Assembly (NCBI GenBank): GCA_963970005.1
Contig: CAXAMN010023707.1
Location: forward strand, 293,294 to 357,293
Source of the DNA: Durusdinium trenchii
Lineage: Eukaryota; Sar; Dinophyceae; Suessiales; Symbiodiniaceae
Length of the DNA stretch: 64,000 nucleotides
Reading direction: 5' to 3'
Below the pieces are notes generated by a model that saw nothing but the letters and a program-made list of their open reading frames with translations, was not told where the DNA came from and searched no databases. A program made the translations under genes and the position numbers. Position 1 is the first letter of the stretch; every line of letters begins with the position of its first letter. Below are positions 14,011 through 22,852 of this stretch, in pieces.

Positions 14011-14069
14011 GTTGTGTTTTTTTTTTTTTTAAATCTTGTTTTGCTCTAGTTACTGTACCCAGTTCATTC
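14011..14069 (+). promoter_or_regulatory. Pyrimidine tract and AG sites 5' of the sulfatase, candidate trans-splice acceptor
   Basis: A run of 14 T at about 14017-14030 and a second T-rich tract are followed by AG at 14048-14049 and 14061-14062, just upstream of the ATG at 14070. Dinoflagellate mRNAs receive a 22-nt spliced leader at such acceptors. That this one is used is inference. Confidence 0.5.
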
Positions 14070-16240
14070 ATGGCGCTGTTGGCTTTTGCCACCTTTGCCC
14101 TGGTCCCCTTGGGAGTTGCAGCGAAAGCCGAGAAACCGCATGTGTTGTTCATTTTAGCTGACGATTATGGCTGGGGCAACCTGGGTGTGCATCGTCGGGA
14201 AGGCGTTGCAGCCGTTTCTGGCAGAGCTTCGCCCGAAGAGCTGCAAGGAAAGGCAGAGGTTCACACTCCCCACATCGATGCGTTGATTGATGCGGGGGTA
14301 CTCTTGGACCGTCACTATGCCTACAAGATTTGCTCTCCTTCTCGCTCTTCCATCCAGTCAGGACGCTTGGCGGTGCATGTGAATTCCGTCAATTCACCAG
14401 TCACCTCTCAGAATTATGAGGACCCTGTGAGTGGCTATGCCGGCATTCCGCGCAACATGACAGGCATTGCTGAGAAGCTGCGGGATGCTGGCTATCGAAC
14501 ACATAGGGATGCTGGGATGGCCACCCCTGAACATTCGCCCAGGGGAAGGGGCTATGAGACTTGGTATGGCTACTACCAGCATGCCAATGACTACTGGCAC
14601 AAAAGTAAACTTGGAACGGGAGAGGTGGATGCTTGCTTGAACCACATGAAAGATCTTTCGATGCACAACGCCACTTACTGTGGGCCTGTGCGGGATGCCA
14701 TCTCGCTTTCAGCAGCTTGTGAGATGGATGAAGAGTCAGATCCTGGTTGTTATGAAGAACATCTGTTTAAAGAGAGGGTTCTGGAGATCATTCAGAACCA
14801 CAATGTGACCAGCCCCTTGTTCCTGTTCTACTCTTTCCACTTGGTCCATACTCCCTTGCAAATTCCCAAAGCTTGGCTGTCCAAGATCGATGAAGTGGTG
14901 AAGGCCGCTGGTGGAAAGGCCTTTGATGATCAGAATCGGCGTTTGTATTCGGCCATGGTTCTCTACATGGATGCAGCCGTTGGAGCAGCCGTGGAGGCCT
15001 TGAAGCAGAAGAACATGTATGACAACACCTTGATCATCTTCACTTCAGACAATGGTGGACCAATCTATGAACCTGGTTCTGCCTCCAATTATCCCTTGCG
15101 GGGCAGTAAGACGAATGATTGGGAAGGAGGCATTCGCACCAATGCTTTCGTCTCCGGAGGCTTTGTACCGGTTCATCGCCGTGGGCAGAAGTTCGAGGGC
15201 ATCATCAATGTGGCCGATTGGTATGGCACCCTAACGGAACTGGCTGGCGTGGATATGAGAGATTTGAAGGCTGAGGCAGCCAATGTGTGGCTGAAGGAGA
15301 AGGGACTTCCATTGCTTCATCCAGTGGACAGTGTACCACAGTGGCAGAACATCATCAATGACCAGAACGGACGAAAGGATGCCATGCACTTGAGTAGCCA
15401 GGCACTTTTCATGTGGCCCTACAAGTTGGTCACAGGGAAACAGCCACTCACTGCCTGGCTGGGGCCCCTGTATCCCAATTGCTCCACCGTGAAGTCTCGG
15501 GCCAAGCTCCAGGGGCCGCAGCCTCCGGCCCCGGATTCGATCTTCGGCCAATTCACTCCATGGTCGGGCACCGGTCAGGAGGTGGCTCAGCAAACCTGGA
15601 GCTTCGATTGCGAGGCGGGCTGCTTGATGAACGTCCGCGATGATCCGACGGAACATAAGGACTTGGCAAAGGATCCGAAGTATGCAGCGATCTTGACACA
15701 GATGCAGGAGACTCCCGGAGAGCGCCGATATGTTTTTTTGGAAGGGATTTGTGAGGTGGGGCGGTGAAGAGGTTCTTCACCACCGGTGTTGAAGAACGAT
15801 AGACACTCATGGATCCCCCCCCGAAGCTCTTTTGTCCCTTAGAGAACCCTTGGAGACGTGTTCGAATTTTGAACAGGGTTAGCATGTTTCTTTTTTGTTT
15901 CTATTGGACATCTGTTCTTCAGGAGACCCTGAAGAAGATGAACCAGGAGCTTTTCACTCCAGACCGCGGTATAGATCGGGTCGAGGCCTGTGATGTGGCC
16001 ATCGAACAGGATCGCACCTTTGGTCCCTTTGTCGATGTGGAAGGCTTCTATAGCCCGAATCCGAAATCCAAGGATCTGGCGCAGAACTTCGAGGATCAAA
16101 TGCTGAGTGCCACCTTGCACGCCTTGAATGAGAGTGAGCTGAAATCCTTCTTCGTGGCCAGTTTGAAGAAAGAGGTGCCAAAAGCTTTGCAGAAAGGAAG
16201 CGCGGACAAATGCCTCAAAAAAGATGTGAGCCTGCCTTAG
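14070..16240 (+). CDS. Secreted arylsulfatase (arylsulfatase B-like), two exons
   Basis: Exons 14070-15707 and 15923-16240, joined in phase 0, give about 651 residues. Residues 1-20 form a signal peptide (hydrophobic, ending near VAAKA). The sulfatase fold is shown by LADD (Asp31, Asp32, metal ligands), CSPSR (Cys88, the formylglycine precursor), HLVHTPLQ, FTSDNGG (Asp-Asn metal ligands) and PLRGSK with a downstream WEGG. The enzyme should hydrolyse sulfate esters, probably of sulfated polysaccharides, in the secretory pathway or outside the cell. The second exon supplies the helical C-terminal region, which begins ETLKKMNQELF and directly continues the first exon's QMQ. Oddity: the segment YRTH-R-DAGMAT (residues 143-151) lacks the Gly-Lys-Trp expected before this motif, so a catalytic Lys appears deleted. 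Start chosen for the signal peptide. Activity of this copy is uncertain. Confidence 0.93.
15708..15922 (+). other. Sulfatase intron with GA donor, flanked by 8-bp direct repeat
   Basis: CAGGAGAC is found at 15705-15712 and again at 15920-15927. Removing 15708-15922 joins QMQ to ETLKK without a frame change, while reading through gives a stop at about 15765. The intron starts GAG and ends TTCTTCAG. It holds a near-perfect palindrome at 15772-15797 with arms GTTCTTCA and TGAAGAAC. Confidence 0.85.
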
Positions 16241-16370
16241 TGATAGTTATAGGGCGTTTGTGATGTCTTCGTGTACAGGACAGCAAACCGACCGGCTGGA
16301 CTTCGGACGAAAAGAGAGAACCGGGGGTCGACCAGGACCCAACAGACCGGTCGTACCGGAACATGACCCC

Positions 16371-16439
16371 ATACCTGGAGCCTGAGTGACCTCTATTTTG
16401 GAGGATCAACAAAACAAAGGTCACTCACACTCTAGGTAG
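16371..16439 (+). repeat. Fold-back repeat (TGACCTCT-TTTTGG family), copy 1
   Basis: Imperfect arms of about 26 bp (CCTGAGTGACCTCTATTTTG against CAAAACAAAGGTCACTCACA) around a short loop. Related in sequence to 41700-41780. It begins 130 bp after the sulfatase stop. Confidence 0.7.
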
Positions 16440-16440
16440 G

Positions 16441-18780
16441 TACTTCTACCATCTGGTACCCATTTTTTTCGGAGGTACGTGATCGCTAGCTACCGAACAG
16501 CTGTTTGCAGAAAAGACATGAGCACCAGGTTTTGGGGGATTGCCACGTTTGACTGGGCGAATTTCCTGTCACCCATCCCCAACTTCTTCGCCGGAAGACA
16601 TGGCGGTGACCAGAAGCTTGGGACACCTCAGGTAGTGACCAGGTCGGGTTCAGAGTGATGCAAAGGGATTTGGACCTGTCTGGACATATCCTGTGATCTC
16701 CGGATCTAAGAGTTGCCAATGTTGCGCCAATGTTAAGCAGTGTTTCAGTTGCTGAAAGGATGCAGAGGGAGCAATGTCCGAGAGGAGCCAAACAGTGCGG
16801 GCCATCTACAGTTGAAAAAAGCAATGCTGTTAAAGGTATTGTGTTCGCGCTGAGCTTTGATAATCTTTTATCCAAACACCCTTTTGGCCACAAGATGGCC
16901 CAACGCTGTGTCCAAGTGTGCACTGGAGCTGTAGTGACCTTTATCCGGATGAGAAGTTTGACTTCCACAGGATCGTAGAGCTGGCCTTTCTTTTTCTTAA
17001 TCAATCAACGCGACTCCAGTTCTATATTGTTGATTCTGATGATAAAACACACACACAAAGATTTGCGCCCGTTCAACCTTGATCAGGGTCTTTCGATGGT
17101 GCTAGTACCTTTTGAGGGCCCCTTGAATATGCCCAGCTGTCGTCTGTGGCAAGATGCTGTCGCCCAAAAGCATCCAGCTCAGCAGTGTCTCAGGCAGTCT
17201 GTTGTCTTGCGGGAGAAGCAAGGGATCTCCAAGCCTGAGTGGTGTTGCCTCTTCTTGGGCGTCATTTGCGTCGGCCCCTCAGTGTGGGCAGGATTGAAAG
17301 TTTCTCGCAGACCATAGGTGGCAGGATGAGGAGAGAGAGAGCAGCTCAGGTGGCGGGATTTCCGCATGTCGGGCAGTGGTGGCAATCCGTTTTTGAAGCT
17401 TCCAAACCTTGTCATTGTCATTGTGGTGTCTTCTCCTCGCTACCGTGATTTGCTTGCTCGAGCGCCAAACATTTCCTTTTTTCAATAGGTGGAGTTGACA
17501 GAGCACCTGCAATGGACCTGAAAACACAAGCAGCAAGCAGGGATAGGGATGATTGTTTGCAATCCGACTGTTTGCAGTGCTTTCAGTGGGTATTTGGTGG
17601 ATTTTTTCCATCAACTGCTTTATCCAACTTTATCAGGAATGAGGAAGTCTGAATTATCCCATGATGTTTTCAGATTGTGCAGGATTCCTTCAGTCGTTGT
17701 ATTCAGCTTTTTCGGTATCGATGTATACTACTCATCAGTACTCGAGGCATTGACAAGTGACACATCCGTTTGACCTGAACACGTGCCCGGTGTGGCCCAG
17801 GCCCACCGTTTTTGGAGAGCAACGATTCGGACGAACCCCAACGATTCGCCTTGTGAAGGATGAAGAAACCAATGGGTTTTCGCTTCGGTGTATCGGTTGC
17901 CCGGCTTTTACGGGGGCTCTTGGAGCCGAAGCATGCTGAAGCCATGGTATTTGGGACATGTCATGTGTTTTTGTTTGTTTTTAAGTTAGAAAGGCTTCTC
18001 CTGGTTCAGTGGAGGAAGTCTTTGCTACTCATCCACCAAGATCAGATCCACCGACATCGAATTGTTCAATATGTTTCGAGTTCTCCACTGGTTCGCAGTT
18101 CTCCCTTTCTCCCTTTCTCCCTTTTTCCCTCCAAATCACTCCTGGTTGACCATGGAGATCCATCGTTGCCTCCATGTGATCCTAAAGACATCCGCTTCAG
18201 TGGAGCCAAAACTGCAGATTCTCCGATGGACATCCACATCCGATTCATGTTCTTCATCAGCGAAGCTGCAAGCTGGATCTGGCCATTTTTAGCAGAGTGC
18301 CTTCTTGTGCCTTCTTGTGCCTTCTTCCGCTGTTTTTGTTTCGTACCCACCTGAAACGAGAGACCATCTCAGCTGAGATCTGGCCGTCTGACGAGCTCAT
18401 GTCCCGACTCCCTTTTGATTAGATGCCCTCTTAGAAGAAGGAAAATAGATCAGTGAGCCAAACCCTGCCATTGGGGAATAAGGGGGGTCCCTTTTTTTTG
18501 GTTGCACTTTGCATCCAAGCTGTTTGGGTGCTCTCCCTTCTTTTAAACTTCACTCAGCCGTATGGTCTAGCCCAGCAGCCTGACGGGGGTGCCTCCTATT
18601 TTTGAATCCACAAACAAAAACAAAATAGACATATAGATATAAAACAGATAAATATAAAACAGATAAAAAAAACAACAAACATATTTATTTTTGTATCATA
18701 TATCATTCAACCAACAACCACATAAAAACAACCTAAACAGATATAAACAAATAAATTATTGAACAAACCAAACAAAAAAC
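16441..18780. other. Non-coding stretch, no gene recognised
   Basis: Short frames on both strands, none with protein-like composition. The end (about 18600-18780) is very A/T-rich, with several AAACAGATA strings. Confidence 0.5.
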
Positions 18781-18805
18781 ACTATGTCCTTCGGATCTCT
18801 TCTTC

Positions 18806-18933
18806 CGTTTTTCGCTCGCCACCCCGCCGGTGTCCCGGGTGTCCCGGTCTCCCGAGGCCGCCACCGTGACCATCGCCGAGAGCGGCAGCGTGGGCCTATC
18901 GGGCGCCGCCGCGGCCTCGCCTTCATGGGGGGA
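18806..18933 (-). CDS. Possible exon, unrecognised
   Basis: On the minus strand a GC-rich block preceded by an AG reads [18 protein letters not shown] and ends in a Lys-rich segment. Codon use (GC-rich third positions) resembles the exons at 22.1 and 21.5 kb. No domain is recognised, and a plus-strand reading is also open, so this is weak. Confidence 0.25.
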
Positions 18934-19004
18934 GGGAAGACCTTTAGGTTAGGAACCTGGGACACTGTCATATTACATAAGTCATATATATAGGTGTTCT
19001 TGAC

Positions 19005-19162
19005 GGATGGATGGATGGATGGATGGATGGATGGATGGATGGCTGGCTGGCTGGGTGGGTGGATGGATGGATGGATGGATGGATGGATGGATGGATGGAT
19101 GGATGGNNNNNNNNNNGGATGGATGGATGGATGGATGGATGGATGGATGGATGGATGGATGG
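19005..19162 (+). repeat. GGAT microsatellite, interrupted, containing an assembly gap
   Basis: About 35 GGAT units with three GGCT and two GGGT units at 19041-19060. Ten N bases sit inside it. Frames across it (poly Gly-Trp-Met-Asp or Pro-Ser-Ile-His) are artefacts of the repeat. Confidence 0.98.
19107..19116. other. Assembly gap of 10 N
   Basis: Ten unknown bases inside the GGAT run, so the true repeat length is not known. Confidence 0.99.
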
Positions 19163-19564
19163 AACTGGATCGAACATTTGATGGAAGAAATGGGAATTGA
19201 TGCTTAAAATTCGACATGTATCCAGAAAAAGACTGAGAATGCCAGCTTTCTTTGCGACGAGATCAAGACAATCCACATGCACCATGTCTCAAGACCTCCA
19301 ATCAGAGGTATACCAACCTTGCTGATTCCAACAATTCCCCCCAAAAAGCTCGTTGGGGGAGGGAGGCCCGTGTTTTATCGTTTTTTCTCGAATCCAGCCA
19401 TCCATGGATGGATCCATCCACCCAGGCCTCGAGAAGCTTTTGGTGTGGCGTGCGGCACCTCAGGAGTGTCATCTCAAAGCCCACTTTGGGTGGGGCCATC
19501 GCCCCAGGTGGATGGAGTCGAAGCAGGTCAGGCGCTCATTGTTTTTTAGGGGGTGAATCACTCT

Positions 19565-19676
19565 CCCAGGGCATCCATTTACCACTATAACTGGTAACCC
19601 GTGGTTCCAAAGACTAACACCATAGACCGAACGAATCCCTGGTTCCTTATATATGTGGTAACTGGGATGCACTGGG
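19565..19676 (+). repeat. Inverted-end repeat (CCCAG-GCATCCA family), copy 2
   Basis: About 112 bp, from CCCAGGGCATCCA to GGGATGCACTGGG, colinear with 8478-8592. It is flanked by CTCT on the left and TCTC on the right, so a target duplication is not clear. Confidence 0.8.
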
Positions 19677-20102
19677 TCTCCAAAAAACAGAACTCTTTTC
19701 ATTTGTCAGACCCTTTTTGTTGAAGACCCCGTTCTGCTCTCGGCTGAGCCATCAAGGAGCCGTTCCAAGCTGGATTTTGGATCTTGGAGTTGGTGAAAGC
19801 TAATGCAGGCCTTTGATTGACTTCTGCCAAGCAAGTTGGAGAAAAAGGCACGTGATCAGATCATCCTGGCCCCCCACATTTCCTGTTGTACTCCTTCTAT
19901 CATATATCTTCATATATCTTCTATTTGTCAGTTTGCTTTTGGGCATCGCTATTGCCAAGTGTAGGCCGTCTCATCAACGCCAAGCAAAGCCGTGTTTGGG
20001 AGCTGCCCAGCAGACCTTGGCCGCCGCTGAGGAGTCCACGAAGATATTGAACCATCGGATCCTCACAAACCAAATTCCCTCCTGTTTGACGATGGTTGGG
20101 TG

Positions 20103-20162
20103 AGGCCTGCCATTGACAGGACACCCAATGTCAGGCCTGCCATTGACAGGACACCCAATGCG
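20103..20162 (+). repeat. Tandem duplication, 30-bp unit
   Basis: AGGCCTGCCATTGACAGGAC followed by ACCCAATG occurs twice in tandem, with only the last bases differing. Confidence 0.9.
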
Positions 20163-20394
20163 TGAGGGGGCGCAAAACTACTGCGAGGAAAGGTGGACAG
20201 ACAAAACGACCTGTTGGTGCAGATCCAAATATAGGGATTTGGAGACTGGATACTGATACTGGATACTTCAAGATACCCCCGTACCATGATTCAGGATTCG
20301 AACTTCCCAATCGATTCCTCTTGTCTTTTGCTGTCCCCGAACTTGTCCTCCTCCAATCGTCCCTTTTTCCGAGTCGTGACCAGGTGTGCTTCTG

Positions 20395-20473
20395 CGTGAC
20401 CAGTTTATTGCTGGCGGGCTTGGACTTCGTCTTGAAGGCCAAGTTGGGCAAAGGCCCCAAGCTGAACGCTCCT
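20395..20473 (-). CDS. Possible exon of a Lys-rich protein
   Basis: The minus-strand frame reads GPLPNLAFKTKSKPASNKLV after an AG acceptor, with AAG-rich codons like the exon at 21.5 kb. A second frame of the same strand is also open. The phase does not match the 21.5 kb exon directly, so an exon may be missing between them. Confidence 0.3.
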
Positions 20474-21421
20474 CGGTGAAAGAGACACCTCGACGATTTT
20501 TTGCGATGTGCCACATGCGAGGGATCATGTGGGACTGCACTGTGGTTAAGATTAAGTCTGTTCATGCCAGGTGGGACTGGAGATGAGTTGTGTTTTAAAG
20601 ATTCATCATCCCCCGTAGAAGGTCAGAAGTGGAAAGTGGCATAAAATGGGCGAACTCGTTGGCGCGGTCAATCAGGAGTGAGATCCGATTAAAATCTCTT
20701 CATGAGGATAATCCCAAAGACTTATCGGAGAGGGAAGGAAGGTGGAAGGCCTATGGAAACAGAGGCCTGTGGGGAAGTTGCTTTCTTACCCTCTTCTCAG
20801 AAGACCAATTTGGGGCAGGTTGTGATAGAGGGTTGTTTTTGTTGGAAATCAACACATCATTGGCTGAGTACTATATGGGTTCACACATAATTTTATTAAT
20901 GATTTCTGTGCAGATCCACCTAGTCGATACTATTTGGCCAAAGTCCTATCCACCAATGAATTTCACTTTTTGGGCAAACTGCCGAATGGACAAGCCAACA
21001 ATGAGCCAACATGAGCAAACATGTTTCTTGGCATGTATTGTTGGAGAAAGAGAAGAGTCAACTGCATGCAGGTAATCGGTCAATTAGCCACAATTGGTCA
21101 AACATTTGTATATAGAATTACAATTCTTTGCTTAATCCATTAGGGTTGCAGTGGTCCATGATCTTGATCCACAGAATTGCCCAAGAAATCATTTTCCCAT
21201 TGGTTTTTGAGGGGGTGAAGAAAGCCAAAGAGTCAGTATATGATGTCCAAAGGTGTGCCAAACTGATTTGGGTGGCTGTTTGAAAGGCGGTTTGATGCGG
21301 TCCAGGTCTTGCCGCTTTCAGAAACGGGCCCTCCAACTCATCGGGGGTCCTGAATCACGGGCCTAAATTCGCATTGGAAAAAGGGTCAACATGCATGCAG
21401 GCATTGAGTCAATCCCAACAC

Positions 21422-21536
21422 CTGTCGGCTTCAGGGCGCCATCAGACTCAGTCAATCCCTTGTCCAAAGCTGAGGCCTTAGAGACGAACTTGTACAACGC
21501 CTTGCCGGTGGCACTCTTGGCCTTGGTCTTTGGGTC
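21422..21536 (-). CDS. Exon of an unrecognised Lys-rich protein
   Basis: The minus-strand reading includes SATGKALYKFVSKASALD and TESDGALKPT. AAG/GCC-type codons dominate as in the other likely exons. It is preceded by AG at GGGAGGAAG and ends ACAG before GT. The string AGGTGTTGGGA occurs just before the exon and again at its donor. Starting in phase 0 at 21536, it joins the exon at 22096-22185. No domain recognised. Confidence 0.5.
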
Positions 21537-21702
21537 CTTCCTCCCAACACCTGTGCGCCTTGGTCCGTGGCTGAACCGAGTCGTCGTGGTGTTGTGGATG
21601 GAGACTGGTCGTCGACCGGTTGTGGAGACTGCTGGGCGCCAGGTGGGGGGAAACCTGGAGAGTTGGGTGATTCCCGGGCTGAAGAAGCACATCCAAAAAG
21701 AA

Positions 21703-21792
21703 GGGTGGGGTGGGTGGGGTGGGTGGTTGGGATGGGTGGGGTGGGTGGTTGGGATGGGTGGGGTGGGTGGGATGGGTGGGGATGGGTGGGTG
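21703..21792 (+). repeat. G-rich GGGT/GGAT minisatellite
   Basis: Runs of GGGTGGGG and GGTTGGGATGGG repeat with a loose period of about 24 bp. Every few bases there are three or more G in a row, so the plus strand could form G-quadruplexes. The Pro/His-rich minus frame is an artefact. Confidence 0.9.
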
Positions 21793-22095
21793 AGTTTGAG
21801 GGGTTTGTGCCTACCTTCTGAGCATGTGGGCCAGGACCCCTAATGTCAACACTCATCGATGGTAGATCCACAGTCTCTGTGTTTTTTGGTTCCAACCCTT
21901 CGCTTGCCAGTTGCTTCGATCGTGTTTTGTAGACCTTCACCATGTGTCCAGCCCAAAAGGTGAAAACCTGAGCTCTGAAGTTGGCGTGTGAAGCGGGTTT
22001 CAAGCCTACAGGAGTACCAGGTCCTTGACACGGCAAACCATCCGTTCCTTCCTCCCAACCACGGCGCCACAGCGACCCCCCACCCCACGACCGAC

Positions 22096-22185
22096 CTCGC
22101 TGGTCGCAAGGCCGCCGAGTTGGATGGCCCGGTTCGGGTCGCCTTTGACGGACCTGTCGGTCTTCCTGAAGGTCTTCTCGGCGCC
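22096..22185 (-). CDS. Exon of an unrecognised basic protein
   Basis: Thirty codons on the minus strand, reading GAEKTFRKTDRSVKGDPN and ending GGLATSE before a GAG|GT donor. The acceptor is CGAG. Codon use and charge are protein-like. The plus strand is also open here (LAGRKAAELDGPVRVAFDG), so strand assignment is not certain. Confidence 0.45.
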
Positions 22186-22309
22186 CTCGATGCAGTGAGG
22201 GAGCAGGTGAGGGGAGGTGGTCCGGAGCGAGAAAAGATAGAAAGTCAAGTGACTCAGAGATCAAACCCGGCTCAGACAGGAGGAGGAATCACTTATTTAT
22301 ATATAATCT

Positions 22310-22397
22310 TATACCAGCACCCTCCAACAGGTCTCCTCTGGAGGCTTTTGCTGACTTAAAAGTCGCAGGTGGTGACCTGTTGGAGGGTGCTGGTATA
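22310..22397 (+). repeat. Fold-back element with perfect 24-bp arms
   Basis: The arm TATACCAGCACCCTCCAACA plus GGTC at 22310-22333 is exactly complementary to 22374-22397, with a 40-base loop. No coding. MITE-like, possibly single copy in this window. Confidence 0.9.
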
Positions 22398-22583
22398 TAT
22401 CATGTTATAAATACAGAGAAAAACAACACTAGATGTCAACTGCAGAACCGCATTCAGTTTCATTTCGGAAGGTGGCCGAGTGACCTGTTGAGCTTCAAGG
22501 CTCACATGGCCACGGTGTGCGACGGTCTTCACACATCAGATGACAAAAAGACATCAAAAATGAATAATCACTCCTGCAGTGGA

Positions 22584-22664
22584 GTCACAAAGGGGTGCCT
22601 CTTGGAGGATAGGGGTGCCTATTATCCACTCACTGGATGGGACTAAACACCACCCCTTTGTGAC
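22584..22664 (+). repeat. Inverted-repeat element GTCACAAAGGGGTG, copy 1
   Basis: Ends GTCACAAAGGGGTG and CACCCCTTTGTGAC are exact inverted repeats around GGGGTGCCTATTATCCACTC. Nearly identical to 32559-32638. The LTR element inserted 44 bp downstream. Confidence 0.9.
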
Positions 22665-22707
22665 CCCTGGCTGTCCATTCTTAGCCAAGCTATATATATA
22701 TATATAC

Positions 22708-22829
22708 TGCGAAGCTCACAGTGACTCCACCTCCACAAACCGCTCAGATTGTTTCTTCACGAGCGAGGACGAAGGTGCTTGATCCAGATCACATGTAAAC
22801 GTGAGATGGGTCCTGGATGAAAATCCGCA
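22708..22829 (-). repeat. 3' LTR of the copia element
   Basis: 122 bp, identical at every base to 30128-30249. The sequence just upstream of it in element orientation (GGGACCTG) is only weakly purine-rich, so no convincing polypurine tract is seen. Confidence 0.95.
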
Positions 22830-22852
22830 CAGGTCCCAAAATTCTAAAATCT

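Noticed and set aside
15231-15656. 141-codon minus-strand frame opposite the sulfatase
   Set aside because: Shadow of the sulfatase coding strand.
18994-19217. Open frames on both strands across the GGAT repeat
   Set aside because: They are periodic products of the microsatellite and include unknown residues from the assembly gap.
20289-20303. GTTCGAATC on the minus strand, a tRNA B-box-like string
   Set aside because: No A-box, acceptor stem or cloverleaf can be drawn around it.
21452-22264. 270-codon minus-strand open frame
   Set aside because: It crosses the G-rich minisatellite and reads Pro/His/Arg-rich sequence; the likely exons in this region are in other frames.
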